Below are positions 44,385-52,722 of a stretch of 64,000 nt of DNA, piece by piece. The DNA is from Streptomyces bottropensis ATCC 25435 (GTDB taxonomy: Bacteria; Actinomycetota; Actinomycetes; Streptomycetales; Streptomycetaceae): positions 6,283,519 through 6,347,518 of the forward strand of contig NZ_KB911581.1 of NCBI RefSeq assembly GCF_000383595.1. The letters run 5' to 3'. Positions within the stretch are counted from its first letter, which is position 1. Each line of letters starts with the position of its first letter. A program made the position numbers and the translations under genes. A model generated the notes under the pieces. That model saw only the letters and a program-made list of their open reading frames with translations. It was not told the origin of the DNA and made no database searches.

Positions 44385-44708
44385 CTACTTGTCGAGGGCA
44401 CGCTTGAGCTGGCTCTTGTTCATGTCCGAACGGCCTTGGATGCCGCGCTTCTTGGCCTCTTCGTAGAGCTGGTCGCGCGTGGGCCCCTCGGAGCCCTCGT
44501 GCGAGCGCTGACCGCCGCGCCTGCTCGACGACATGTCCCGCGTGGAGGTGCGGCTCGCGGTCCTGGACTCCCCGGACCGCGCACGCTCCTTGTTGACCGT
44601 CCGGGCGGCGATCTCCTTGGCACGCGACTCGCTCTCGCCCCGGTCCTCGGCGCTCTCCTTGATGTGCTCGTACTGGCGTTCCCTCTTGGGACTCGAACCG
44701 CGTGGCAT
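44385..44708 (-). CDS. Small basic protein (DUF7218-like, Rho-N/SAP-like tail)
   Basis: A 107-residue hydrophilic, strongly charged protein. The N-terminal half is rich in Lys, Arg, Glu and Ser (PRGSSPKRERQYEHIKES). The last 30 residues (TRDQLYEEAKKRGIQGRSDM, then NKSQLKRAL) resemble the helix-extended Rho-N or SAP nucleic-acid-binding fold. Relatives are sometimes called plasmid stabilisation proteins on thin evidence. GGGAG lies 10 nt before the ATG. Confidence 0.7.
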   Translation of the reverse strand: MPRGSSPKRERQYEHIKESAEDRGESESRAKEIAARTVNKERARSGESRTASRTSTRDMSSSRRGGQRSHEGSEGPTRDQLYEEAKKRGIQGRSDMNKSQLKRALDK

Positions 44709-44779
44709 GCGGATCACACTCCCTTCGTGATTCGAACACGCCACGGGTACCCAGCACCGCCGGAACAACTCCGCGGCGA

Positions 44780-45847
44780 TCAGCTCTCCAGCCGGGCCAC
44801 GCGCCCCTTCTCGCCCGCCGCCCAGCAGCCCCGGTCCGCAGCGCAGTCGACGGTGTCGTACGAGCCGGTGTCGACCGTGCGCCAGGTGCGGCCCCCGTCG
44901 GTGGTGACGTCGGTGCCGGTGGGGCCGACGGCGAGGGCGGTCGTACGGCTGTACGGGAGCCAGGCGACCCCGGAGCGGTAGGCGGGCGGCGGCTGCGCGG
45001 CGGGTTTCCAGGTGCGGCCGGTGTCCCCGGTGGTGGCCGCGGCCCGGGGGGACGGCTGGTCGGCGCGGTAGTCGCCGCCGACGGCGATGCCGTGCGCCCG
45101 GTCGCGGAAGGCGAGCGCGAAGACGCCACGGGCCGGATCGCCGGCCGGGACGGGGGTGTCGGCGGCCGTCCAGGTCAGCCCGCGGTCGGCGCTGTGCAGC
45201 ACCCGCGCGCGTGCGGCCCCGCCGGTCGCGAGCCAGACGTCGCGCGGACCGGAACCGACCAGGCACTGCCCGCTCGCGGCGAAGCCTGCCTCTCCCTCCA
45301 GGGCCGCGGGCATGCCCTCGTTCGGCAGGACCGACCAGGACCGGCCGCCGTCCTGCGTGGACAGGATGCGGAACTTCCCGTCGACCGGGTCGCTCATGGC
45401 GAGTCCGTGACGGGGGTCGAAGAAGGTGAGGCAGTCGTAGAAGGCACGCGGGTCGGTGTTCCGGAACGACTCGGTCCATGTCGCGCCGCCGTCGTCCGTG
45501 CGGTACACGCGGGAGGCCTCCCCCTCTCCGATGGCGAGCACGACCGCCCTGCGTGCGTCGAATGCCTCGATGTCCCGGAACTGCAACTCCCGTGCGCCGG
45601 GCGGCGAGACGTCGCGCCAGGTCCTGCCCCCGTCACCGGTGCGCAGCACGGTGCCCGCGGAACCCGCCAGCCACGCGCTGTTCCGGCTGACGGCGGCCAG
45701 ACCGCGAAAGCGCGCGTCGGTGCCGGTCTGCTTCGGTTCCCAGTGCGGTGGCCGGCCCTCCCCGTGCGCCTGCGCGGGCACCGCCAGGGCGGCGGCGAGC
45801 GCCACCGCGGCCAGGCCCGTCGCCATCGTCCGACTCGTCCGACTCAT
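44780..45847 (-). CDS. Secreted YCF48-like beta-propeller
   Basis: A 355-residue exported protein. A signal peptide occupies about 1-28 (hydrophobic MATGLAAVALAAALAVPAQA). Several blade repeats contain the DGG-x-TW motif (TGDGGRTWRDV, TDDGGATWTES, TTDGGRTWRTV), as in YCF48/sialidase-type propellers. The isolated CADRGCWAAG near the end may form a disulfide. Some relatives are labelled oxidoreductase without support. ATG 45847 is used; 45874 is an alternative. Confidence 0.78.
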   Translation of the reverse strand: MSRTSRTMATGLAAVALAAALAVPAQAHGEGRPPHWEPKQTGTDARFRGLAAVSRNSAWLAGSAGTVLRTGDGGRTWRDVSPPGARELQFRDIEAFDARRAVVLAIGEGEASRVYRTDDGGATWTESFRNTDPRAFYDCLTFFDPRHGLAMSDPVDGKFRILSTQDGGRSWSVLPNEGMPAALEGEAGFAASGQCLVGSGPRDVWLATGGAARARVLHSADRGLTWTAADTPVPAGDPARGVFALAFRDRAHGIAVGGDYRADQPSPRAAATTGDTGRTWKPAAQPPPAYRSGVAWLPYSRTTALAVGPTGTDVTTDGGRTWRTVDTGSYDTVDCAADRGCWAAGEKGRVARLES

Positions 45848-45985
45848 CCGCCTCGACTGCCCCAAGCCCCTCATGGCGGGCGAAGCTAGTGCACCGATCC
45901 GGTGCCGTCCAGATGGCCTCCGCGGGAACCGCGGGGCGGCGTCCGGTGTCCTCTCCCATGTCCCGGAACACGCGATGAGAAATCG

Positions 45986-46021
45986 ATCACCTCGGTGATT
46001 GGGCTCGGTGACAGAGGTCAC
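45986..46021. promoter_or_regulatory. Two dyads upstream of ssgD
   Basis: ATCACC-TC-GGTGAT at 45986-45999 and GTGAC-AGAG-GTCAC at 46008-46021 lie about 100 nt before the ssgD start, between divergent genes. They may be operators of a developmental regulator. Confidence 0.4.
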
Positions 46022-46120
46022 TCGACCCTCATGTGCACGGATCGGCCCGATCCGGCGTCTTCTGAAATGCCCGGCCTCAGTCATCCGGAATCCGTCCACC
46101 CGTCACAAGGGAGCAAGGCG

Positions 46121-46537
46121 TTGTCCACCGTCATCGAGCAGCCCGTAGAGGCCCGTCTCGTCGCCGCCGCGCCGCGGATGCCGAGCATTCCCGCCACGCT
46201 CCACTACGACCGTCGCGACCCCTTCGCCGTCCGTATGACCTTCCCCGCCCCGGCCACGCTGGAGGGCGTCGAGGTCTGCTGGACCTTCGCCCGTGAACTG
46301 CTCGTGACCGGGATGGAGGAGTCCGTGGGCTACGGGGACGTCCGCGTCCGCCCCTACGGCTACGAGCGGCTGGTCCTGGAGTTCCACGCCCCCGAGGGCA
46401 CCGCCGTGGTGCATGTCCACACCGGTGAGGTGCGGCGCTTTCTGGACAGCACGATCGATCTGGTGCCGCTGGGCCTGGAGCACCACCAGGTCGACCTCGA
46501 CCACGACCTGGCGCAGCTGATGCGCGACGCCTGCTGA
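46121..46537 (+). CDS. ssgD: SsgA-like protein SsgD
   Basis: A 138-residue SALP. The sequence MPSIPATLHYDRRDPFAVRM and the end LDHDLAQLMRDAC match my memory of SsgD of S. coelicolor (SCO6722) closely, and its neighbours fit that location. SALPs steer peptidoglycan synthesis and septation during sporulation; SsgD has been linked to lateral wall integrity. The start is a TTG at 46121, preceded by GGGAG at good spacing; no ATG or GTG fits the family's N-terminus. Confidence 0.88.
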   Translation: MSTVIEQPVEARLVAAAPRMPSIPATLHYDRRDPFAVRMTFPAPATLEGVEVCWTFARELLVTGMEESVGYGDVRVRPYGYERLVLEFHAPEGTAVVHVHTGEVRRFLDSTIDLVPLGLEHHQVDLDHDLAQLMRDAC

Positions 46538-46575
46538 GGCCCCGCGCCACGACGCCCGCTGAGGCCCCGCCCCAC
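46526..46575. repeat. 25-bp tandem duplication across the ssgD stop
   Basis: 46526-46550 and 46551-46575 are identical at 23 of 25 positions. The first copy contains the last codons and TGA of ssgD, so the second is an untranslated echo of the gene's end. Confidence 0.85.
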
Positions 46576-46624
46576 TCCCCGCCTCCACTCGCGCCGCCCC
46601 CTGAGCGGGCCGCGCGTTAATGCG

Positions 46625-46654
46625 TTGACAGCCTTCCGGTGCCCTCCGTACGTT
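46625..46654 (+). promoter_or_regulatory. Strong promoter of the second ABC-F gene
   Basis: TTGACA (46625-46630), 18 bp, then TACGTT (46649-46654): a near-consensus housekeeping promoter. Transcription should begin near 46661, leaving a leader of about 220 nt before the ABC-F start. Confidence 0.75.
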
Positions 46655-46691
46655 GGTTCACGGTCCTGTTGCCGTCGATTGGAGAAGGACG

Positions 46692-46703
46692 TTGCTCGTC
46701 TGA
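46692..46703 (+). CDS. Three-codon upstream frame (Met-Leu-Val)
   Basis: TTG CTC GTC TGA follows a near-perfect ribosome site, GGAGAAGG (46681-46688), three bases upstream. It begins about 30 nt after the inferred transcription start. There is no reason for a strong ribosome site here other than translating this minimal peptide, so it is read as a leader peptide that senses stalled or inhibited ribosomes. Confidence 0.6.
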   Translation: MLV

Positions 46704-46813
46704 GGTCCTGAGACACCGCGTCACACACCCCGCCGTATCCCGGCGCCCGCGTGTGTGCGTTGCGTGCGACCTCGGCGTCTGAGCCGTCCTGCCGGCAGCG
46801 GGTTCTTCCCCGC
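46702..46813 (+). promoter_or_regulatory. Attenuator-type RNA structures before the ABC-F gene
   Basis: Just after the three-codon frame, GAGGTC (46702-46707) can pair with GACCTC (46769-46774). Inside lies a hairpin with arms CACACAC (46722-46728) and GTGTGTG (46751-46757). GCGGG (46798-46802) and CCCGC (46809-46813) form a further, terminator-like stem. Because GAGGTC overlaps the peptide's stop codon, a ribosome held there would block its pairing. Confidence 0.5.
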
Positions 46814-46884
46814 CTCCGTCCTGTCGCCCCGCGGTGTTTCGAACGCGTCGCCCCTGGCCGCTTCCCGCACCCGCGAGGTTCCTC

Positions 46885-48516
46885 ATGTCTACTCCCCTCT
46901 CTCTCACCTGTACCTCCCTGTCGTTCGCCTGGCCCGACGGCACCCCCGTCCTGGAGGATCTGCAGGTCGCCTTCGGACCCGGCCGGACCGGGCTCGTCGG
47001 TGTCAACGGCTCAGGAAAATCAACCCTGTTGAAGCTGATCGCCGGGGAACTCACCCCGACCGACGGCACCGTCCGCGTGGCCGGCGAGGTCGGCTACCTC
47101 CCGCAGAACGTCACGCTCGACACCGGCCTGCGGGTCGACGAGACGCTCGGTATCGCCGCCGCCCGTGCCGCGCTGCACGCCATCGAGGCGGGTGACGTGG
47201 CCGAGGAGCACTTCGCGACGATCGGCGACGACTGGGACGTGGAGGAACGCGCCCTGGCGACGCTCGGACAGCTGGGCCTCGGCCACGTCGATCTGGACCG
47301 CACGATCGGCGAGGTCTCGGGCGGCGAGTCGGTGCTGCTGCGCCTGGCCGCGCTGCTGTTGCGCCGGCCCGACGTCCTCCTGCTCGACGAGCCGACCAAC
47401 AACCTCGACCTGTTCGCTCGGCGCCGGCTGTACGAGGCCGTCGAGGCATGGTCCGGGGTCATGGTCGTGGTCAGCCACGACCGTGAACTCCTGGACCTGG
47501 TCGACCAGATCGCGGATCTGCACGCCGGCGAGGTCACCTGGTACGGCGGCAACTTCTCCGCCTACGAGGAGGCCCTCGCCACCGAACAGGAGGCCGCCGA
47601 GCGGATGGTGCGGGTCGCCGAGACCGACCTGAAGAAGCAGAAGCGCGAACTGATCGACGCCCAGGTCAAGTTGGCCCGGCGCAAGCGGTTCGGGCAGAAG
47701 ATGCAGGACCAGAAGCGGGTGCCGAAGATCGTGGCCGGGGCGCGCAAGCGCGCCGCTCAGGAGTCCGCGGGCAAGCACCGCATCCTGCACGAGGAGCGGC
47801 TCGCCGGGGCGAAGGAGCGGCTCGACGAGGCGGTGGAGGCGGTACGGGACGAGGACGAGATCCGCGTCGAGCTGCCGTACACGGCCGTGCCCCCGGGCCG
47901 TACCGTCCTCACCCTGCTGGACCTGGAGCTGAGGTACGGCGCCCGGGTGAAGGGCGGGCTCGACCTGCGCGGGCCGGAGCGGATCGCGTTGATCGGCCGC
48001 AACGGCTCGGGCAAGACCACGCTGCTGCGGACGATCGCGGGCGAGCTGGAGCCGGTGAGCGGCGAGACGACGGCGCATGTCCCGATGCGGTTCCTGCCGC
48101 AGCGGCTCGACGTCCTCGACGACGAGCTGACGGTCGCCGAGAACGTGGCCCGGTTCGCGCCGGACGCCACCAACAACCGGATCCGGGCCCGTCTGGCCCG
48201 CTTCCTGTTCCGGGGCGCCCGCGCCGACCAGCCGGCGGCGACGCTGTCCGGCGGGGAACGCTTCCGGGCCGCCCTCGCCGCGCTGATGCTCGCCGAGCCC
48301 GCCCCGCAGCTGCTGATGCTGGACGAGCCGACGAACAACCTCGACATGGCGAGCGTGCGGCAGCTGACGACCGCACTGGAGTCCTACGAGGGGGCGCTGA
48401 TCGTGGCCAGCCACGACCTGCCGTTCCTGGAGTCGATCGGGATCACCCGGTGGCTGCTGATGGAGGAGGGAGAGCTGCGGGCCACGACGCCGGAGGAGAT
48501 CGAGGCGGCCGGCTGA
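46885..48516 (+). CDS. ABC-F ATPase (ribosome-protection type candidate)
   Basis: A 543-residue tandem ATPase without membrane segments. Walker A GVNGSGKST and GRNGSGKTT; signatures VSGGESVLLRL and LSGGERFRAAL; Walker B VLLLDEPTNNLD and LLMLDEPTNNLD. The basic, helical inter-domain linker (KKQKRELIDAQVKLARRKRF region) is the part that reaches the ribosomal tRNA sites. The leader with a minimal reading frame suggests induction by ribosome-targeting antibiotics, as known for several resistance ABC-F genes. ATG 46885 follows GAGG. Confidence 0.9.
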   Translation: MSTPLSLTCTSLSFAWPDGTPVLEDLQVAFGPGRTGLVGVNGSGKSTLLKLIAGELTPTDGTVRVAGEVGYLPQNVTLDTGLRVDETLGIAAARAALHAIEAGDVAEEHFATIGDDWDVEERALATLGQLGLGHVDLDRTIGEVSGGESVLLRLAALLLRRPDVLLLDEPTNNLDLFARRRLYEAVEAWSGVMVVVSHDRELLDLVDQIADLHAGEVTWYGGNFSAYEEALATEQEAAERMVRVAETDLKKQKRELIDAQVKLARRKRFGQKMQDQKRVPKIVAGARKRAAQESAGKHRILHEERLAGAKERLDEAVEAVRDEDEIRVELPYTAVPPGRTVLTLLDLELRYGARVKGGLDLRGPERIALIGRNGSGKTTLLRTIAGELEPVSGETTAHVPMRFLPQRLDVLDDELTVAENVARFAPDATNNRIRARLARFLFRGARADQPAATLSGGERFRAALAALMLAEPAPQLLMLDEPTNNLDMASVRQLTTALESYEGALIVASHDLPFLESIGITRWLLMEEGELRATTPEEIEAAG

Positions 48517-48688
48517 CTCGGCGGGTCCGGCGCGGACGACCGCGCCGGGCCCGCCTACCGCCGAGTATCTCAGTCGGGCCACAGCCTGGCTCCGGTGGTT
48601 TTGTCCTCGTGCGCCGGGGCTGCATGATGGCGGACCGGCGTCGCTTCACGGGCGCCGGAAAACCGTCGTTCGATTCGGAGTCACCCAC

Positions 48689-49465
48689 GTGCCCAGCAGG
48701 AAAGCCCTCGTCCGCCGTCCCAGCCCCCGCCTGGCCGAGGGCCTCGTCACGCACGTCGAACGCACCGAGGTGGACGTCGACCTCGCGGTCGAGCAGTGGG
48801 AGGCGTACGGGAAGGCCCTGCGCGACCACGGCTGGGAGACGATCGAGGTGGAGCCGGCCGACGACTGCCCGGACTCGGTCTTCGTCGAGGACACCGTGGT
48901 GATGTACAAGAACGTGGCCCTGATCGCGCGCCCCGGCGCCGAGTCCCGGCGGGACGAGACCGAGGGGATCGAGGAGGCCGTGGCCGCGCTCGGCTGCTCG
49001 GTGAACTGGGTCTGGGCACCGGGCACGCTGGAGGGCGGCGACGTCCTCAAGGTCGGCGACACCGTCTTCGTCGGGCGCGGCGGGCGGACGAACGCGGCCG
49101 GGGTGCAGCAGTTGCGGGCCGCGTTCGAGCCACTGGGCGCGCGGGTCGTCTCCGCGCCGGTGAGCAAGGTGCTGCATCTGAAGTCGGCGGTCACCGCGCT
49201 GCCCGACGGCACGGTCGTCGGGCACATCCCGAAGATGGACACGCCCTCGCTGTTCGGCCGCTTCCTGCCGGTGCCCGAGGAGGCCGGAGCGCATGTGGTG
49301 CTCCTCGGCGGCGACAAGCTGCTGATGGCGGCCAGCGCGCCGAAGACGGCGGAGCTGTACGCGGACCTCGGGTACGAGCCGGTCGTGGTCGACATCAGCG
49401 AGTTCGAGAAGCTGGAGGGCTGTGTGACATGCCTCTCGGTGCGACTGCGGGGGCTGTACGCCTGA
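48689..49465 (+). CDS. ddaH: Dimethylarginine dimethylaminohydrolase
   Basis: A 258-residue member of the amidinotransferase/DDAH fold. Substrate-binding DSVFVEDTVVM, LEGGDVL, the catalytic histidine in VLHLKSAVTALP and the catalytic cysteine in LEGCVTCLSVRL are all in place. It hydrolyses methylated arginines to citrulline and a methylamine. The GTG at 48689 has GGAG 8 nt upstream. It stands alone between two unrelated genes. Confidence 0.92.
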   Translation: MPSRKALVRRPSPRLAEGLVTHVERTEVDVDLAVEQWEAYGKALRDHGWETIEVEPADDCPDSVFVEDTVVMYKNVALIARPGAESRRDETEGIEEAVAALGCSVNWVWAPGTLEGGDVLKVGDTVFVGRGGRTNAAGVQQLRAAFEPLGARVVSAPVSKVLHLKSAVTALPDGTVVGHIPKMDTPSLFGRFLPVPEEAGAHVVLLGGDKLLMAASAPKTAELYADLGYEPVVVDISEFEKLEGCVTCLSVRLRGLYA

Positions 49466-49580
49466 GCAGGTGATCCCTTCACGCTTCCGGCCCCGGGACC
49501 TGCGGCTCCACGGGGCCTTCGGCACGCCCGACGAAGCCTTGCGCCACCCCGCTGATCAGCACTCTTTACAGCACTCTTAA

Positions 49581-49625
49581 CCTACGGCATCGTAACCTAC
49601 GGATTCGTAGCCTACGATGCCGTAA
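49581..49625. promoter_or_regulatory. Three contiguous 15-bp operator repeats before the desaturase
   Basis: CCTACGGCATCGTAA, CCTACGGATTCGTAG and CCTACGATGCCGTAA follow each other without gaps. Each contains an internal dyad (TACGnnnnCGTA-like), and the outer two form a 12-bp inverted repeat with each other. They lie 65-110 bp before the desaturase start; TTTACA at 49565-49570 could be a -35 so that the array covers the -10. A TetR-type lipid regulator is a reasonable guess. Confidence 0.65.
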
Positions 49626-49689
49626 GTTCAGGCCACCCGCCCGTGGCCGGCAAGAAGACAAGCCCCCTGTTCGTCCCCCTGGAGCACTT

Positions 49690-50667
49690 GTGTCGATCAC
49701 TTCTCCTCACCTCGGCAGCCCGTCCAGCGAATGGACCGACGCGCGCCTGCTGTACGCGCTGGAGGAGGTCGTCGAGACGGAACTGAACCGGCATCTCAAG
49801 GTCACCAAGAACTGGATGCCGCACGAGTACGTGCCGTGGAGCGACGGCCGCAACTTCCCCGGCTTCTTCGAGGACGGCGAGGCCTGGGAGAAGGGGCAGT
49901 CGAAGGTCACCGAGGTCGGCCGGATCGCCCTCGTGGTGAACCTGCTGACCGAGGACAACCTGCCGAGCTACCACCACGAGATCGCCACCCTCTTCGGCCG
50001 TGACGGCGCCTGGGGCACCTGGGTGCACCGCTGGACCGCGGAGGAGGGCCGGCACGGCATCGTGATGCGCGACTACCTGCTCGCCTCGCGCGCGGTGGAC
50101 CCGGACAAGCTCGAAGAGTTCCGCATGTCCCACATGGGCGAGGGCTTCGAGTCGGACAACCGGCACTCGATGCTGCACACGGTCGCGTACGTCGCCTTCC
50201 AGGAGCTGGCCACCCGCGTCTCGCACCGCAACACCGGCCACCACTCCGGTGACCCCGTGTGCGACCGCATGCTGGCGCGCATCGCGGCCGACGAGAACCT
50301 CCACATGATCTTCTACCGGAACCTGCTGAAGGCCGCGTTCGAGTTCGCCCCCGACCTCACCATGCAGGCCGTCCGCGACGTCGTCGTGAACTTCCGGATG
50401 CCCGGCCACGGCATGCCCGGCTTCGAGCGCGCCGCCGCGCAGATGGCCATCGGCGAGGTCTACAACATGCGCATCCACCACGACGACGTCCTCGCGCCCG
50501 TCATCCGCTTCCTGAAGATCATGGAGATCGACGGCCTCGGCCCCGAGGGCATGAAGGCCCAGGAGGAGCTCGGCCTCTACATGGGCGGGCTCGACGCGGA
50601 GGCCCGCAAGTTCGACGAGAAGCTCGCGGCGCGCAAGGCGCGGATGGCGGCTCGCGCGGGGGCCTGA
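49690..50667 (+). CDS. Acyl-ACP desaturase
   Basis: A 325-residue soluble di-iron desaturase. The metal-binding motifs are TAEEGRHG (EExxH) and AADENLHM (DExxH-like), and an early helix provides ETELNRH. It introduces a cis double bond into acyl-ACP to adjust membrane fluidity. GGAG lies 5 nt before the GTG. The triple operator upstream points to tight control by membrane-lipid state. Confidence 0.93.
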   Translation: MSITSPHLGSPSSEWTDARLLYALEEVVETELNRHLKVTKNWMPHEYVPWSDGRNFPGFFEDGEAWEKGQSKVTEVGRIALVVNLLTEDNLPSYHHEIATLFGRDGAWGTWVHRWTAEEGRHGIVMRDYLLASRAVDPDKLEEFRMSHMGEGFESDNRHSMLHTVAYVAFQELATRVSHRNTGHHSGDPVCDRMLARIAADENLHMIFYRNLLKAAFEFAPDLTMQAVRDVVVNFRMPGHGMPGFERAAAQMAIGEVYNMRIHHDDVLAPVIRFLKIMEIDGLGPEGMKAQEELGLYMGGLDAEARKFDEKLAARKARMAARAGA

Positions 50668-50703
50668 CGGACACGGTCCGGGCCGCACGGGTGGGGCAGG
50701 GGC

Positions 50704-50778
50704 GGGGCGGGGCGGATTCGAACCGACGTGTTCCGGTTCTGGAGACCGGCGCGCCTGCCTCTGCGTTACGACCCCGCC
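50704..50778 (-). tRNA. tRNA-like element, anticodon CCA (divergent Trp type)
   Basis: Read on the minus strand the segment begins GGCGGGGT, has a perfect anticodon arm CCGGT-CTCCAGA-ACCGG with CCA as the central triplet, and a T-loop TTCGAAT. Defects: the T stem has one mismatch, the acceptor stem pairs imperfectly in standard geometry, and the D arm is only about three base pairs. It may be a degenerate tRNA or a divergent second tRNA-Trp. Start and end are approximate. Confidence 0.45.
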
Positions 50779-50803
50779 TTGCGGGCCACCCCAGCCCTGT
50801 GGC

Positions 50804-52144
50804 TCACCACTCCGCCTCCCGGTAGTCCTTGAGGAACACACCCGACACCGGGTCGCCCGCCTCGCCGCGCACGATCGGGTCGTAGACGCGGGCCGCGCCG
50901 TCGATGATGTCGAGCGGGGTGCGAAAGCCTGCGCCGGCCATGCGCTGCTTCTTCGGGGCCGGGTTCTCGTCGGTGATCCAGCCGGTGTCGACGGCGCACA
51001 TGTGCACGCCCTGGTCGGCCAGTTCGGCCGCGCTGGTGCGGGTGAGCATGTTGAGCGCGGCCTTCGCCATGTTGGTGTGCGGATGGCCTGCGGTCTTGTT
51101 GCGCACGGCGAAACGGCCCTCGACGGCCGTCACGTTGACCACGTACCGGCGCCGGCGCGGCCCGGTGAGCAGCAGCGGCAGCAAGCGGTCGCACAGGAGC
51201 GCCGGGGCGAGGGAGTTGACCAGCTGGGTCTCCAGAACCTCCGCCGGGTCGAGTGCACCGAGCCGCGTCGACCAGGAGTTCTCCGGCGAGGGGTCGGGCA
51301 GCAGCCCGGCCTCGTCGGCCTCGCGCAACGCGACGGGCAGCGCGGCGGCCCCGTCCGGCAGCATCCGCAGCGGCGTGAACCCGGGTGCCTGGCGCGCTCC
51401 TTCGGGCAGCGCGTCGAACTCCCCGCCGGCCAGCAGCGCGTACGACTCCGGTGGCCGCCGTACCGTCTGGGCCGCGTTGTTCACCAGGATGTCGAGCGGC
51501 TCGCCCTCCTGGCGCAACTGCTCGCACAGGCCCAGCACCTGGCGCGGGTCCCGCAGATCGACGGCGACGACGGTCAGCCGGTCGAGCCACTTCTCAGCTC
51601 CGGGTTCGGCCCGGAAGCGGCGTACGGTGTCGTGCGGGAAACGGCTGGTGACGAGCAGGTCGGCGCCGTCGCGCAGCATCATCAGCGCCAGCTGGAAGCC
51701 GATCTTCACCCGGCCGCCGGTGAGCAGGGCACGGCGGCCGCTCAGGTCGGTGCTCAGAGCGCGTCGCGCGGTGTTGTCGGCGGCGCATCGCGGGCACAGC
51801 CGGTGGTAGAAGGAGTCGACCTGTCGATACGACGTCTTGCAGACATAGCAGTGCCGCGCCTTGTGGAGCACTCCCCCGCCGCCCGCCGCCGCTTGTGACA
51901 GCGGGGCGTCCTCGCGCCGCGAGGGGGCTCCCGTGGCGGTCGCGGCCATCACGGCGGCGTCCGCGGCGGACTTCTCGGCGCTGAGCGCCGTACGCCGCCG
52001 CTTCCATCCGTCGCGTGCGAAGGACGCGGCGACCCGCTCGGTCCTCAGCCGCACGGGGTCGTCCACGGGCAGCGCCCGCAGCCTGCCGACCGTACGGTGA
52101 AAGGCCGCCAGCTCCTCCTCGGTGATCCCGCCGCTCTCGCCCAT
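50804..52144 (-). CDS. Zinc-ribbon SDR-fold protein lacking the catalytic Tyr
   Basis: A 446-residue protein. Residues 1-90 are charged and helical; C99xxC102 and C117xxC120 form a zinc ribbon; from about residue 135 a short-chain dehydrogenase fold begins with TGGRVKIGFQLALMML, later DILVNNAAQT. The expected YxxxK is T357-N-M-A-K361, so the catalytic tyrosine is absent. I recall the HTNMAKAALNM form in some other SDR-like proteins. It may use another acid or be a binding protein. ATG 52144 is preferred to the upstream extension. Confidence 0.8.
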   Translation of the reverse strand: MGESGGITEEELAAFHRTVGRLRALPVDDPVRLRTERVAASFARDGWKRRRTALSAEKSAADAAVMAATATGAPSRREDAPLSQAAAGGGGVLHKARHCYVCKTSYRQVDSFYHRLCPRCAADNTARRALSTDLSGRRALLTGGRVKIGFQLALMMLRDGADLLVTSRFPHDTVRRFRAEPGAEKWLDRLTVVAVDLRDPRQVLGLCEQLRQEGEPLDILVNNAAQTVRRPPESYALLAGGEFDALPEGARQAPGFTPLRMLPDGAAALPVALREADEAGLLPDPSPENSWSTRLGALDPAEVLETQLVNSLAPALLCDRLLPLLLTGPRRRRYVVNVTAVEGRFAVRNKTAGHPHTNMAKAALNMLTRTSAAELADQGVHMCAVDTGWITDENPAPKKQRMAGAGFRTPLDIIDGAARVYDPIVRGEAGDPVSGVFLKDYREAEW

Positions 52145-52464
52145 GCGTGCCCCCGCCCGCGTGCCCGTGCCCCGTACCGCTGTCCCGGCCGCACCCACGC
52201 GGCCGTCGGACCCGTGGCACGGCCGGGCACCGCGGAAGGTGTCGAGCGCGGTGCGGACGGCCGGATTCGTACCGGGGTTTCGCCCTGCGGAGGCGGTGCG
52301 ACCGTCTCCGCGCCACCTTTCGAACCGCGCCTGCGGATCCTATGCGACCGCCCGGGACGGGACCTACCGCTTTATCTCCGACCGGCTCACGCCGACGGGC
52401 GGTTCGCCTGCGGTCCGACGAGGATCGGGGCAGTGGGGGTGAGCGGGGGTTCCGGTGTCGTGGG

Positions 52465-52722
52465 TCAGCCGTTCTCGGCGCGCCGGAGCCGTAGCCTCTC
52501 CTTCTCGGACAGCCCGCCCCAGACGCCGAACCGCTCGTCGTGGGACAGGGCGTACTCCAGGCATGCGGTGCGCATCTCGCACATCCCGCAGATGCGCTTC
52601 GCCTCGCGCACCGAACTGCCGGGCTCGGGAAAGAAGAAGTCGGCCCCCGTCTGCGCACACAGCGCGCGCTCCTGCCAGGCGCTGTCGATCGGGGTGATCG
52701 TGTCGTAGTGCATGCGCAGCAT
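52465..52722 (-). CDS. wblJ: WhiB family regulator (WblJ-like)
   Basis: An 85-residue iron-sulfur transcription factor. Four cysteines occur as ALCAQ, ICGMCEMRTACLE, followed by the FGVWGGLSEKERLRLRR turn and basic segment that contacts sigma factor and DNA. Position next to laccase and near ssgD fits wblJ (SCO6715) of S. coelicolor from memory. The exact start is uncertain: 52722, 52713 or further upstream. Upstream DNA is locally AT-richer, suggesting a 5' leader. Confidence 0.82.
   Translation of the reverse strand: MLRMHYDTITPIDSAWQERALCAQTGADFFFPEPGSSVREAKRICGMCEMRTACLEYALSHDERFGVWGGLSEKERLRLRRAENG

Noticed and set aside
46834..46884. Upstream ATG 46834 as start of the second ABC-F gene
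   Set aside because: It would add a composition-driven N-terminus inside the attenuator leader. ATG 46885 has GAGG and begins at the conserved domain.
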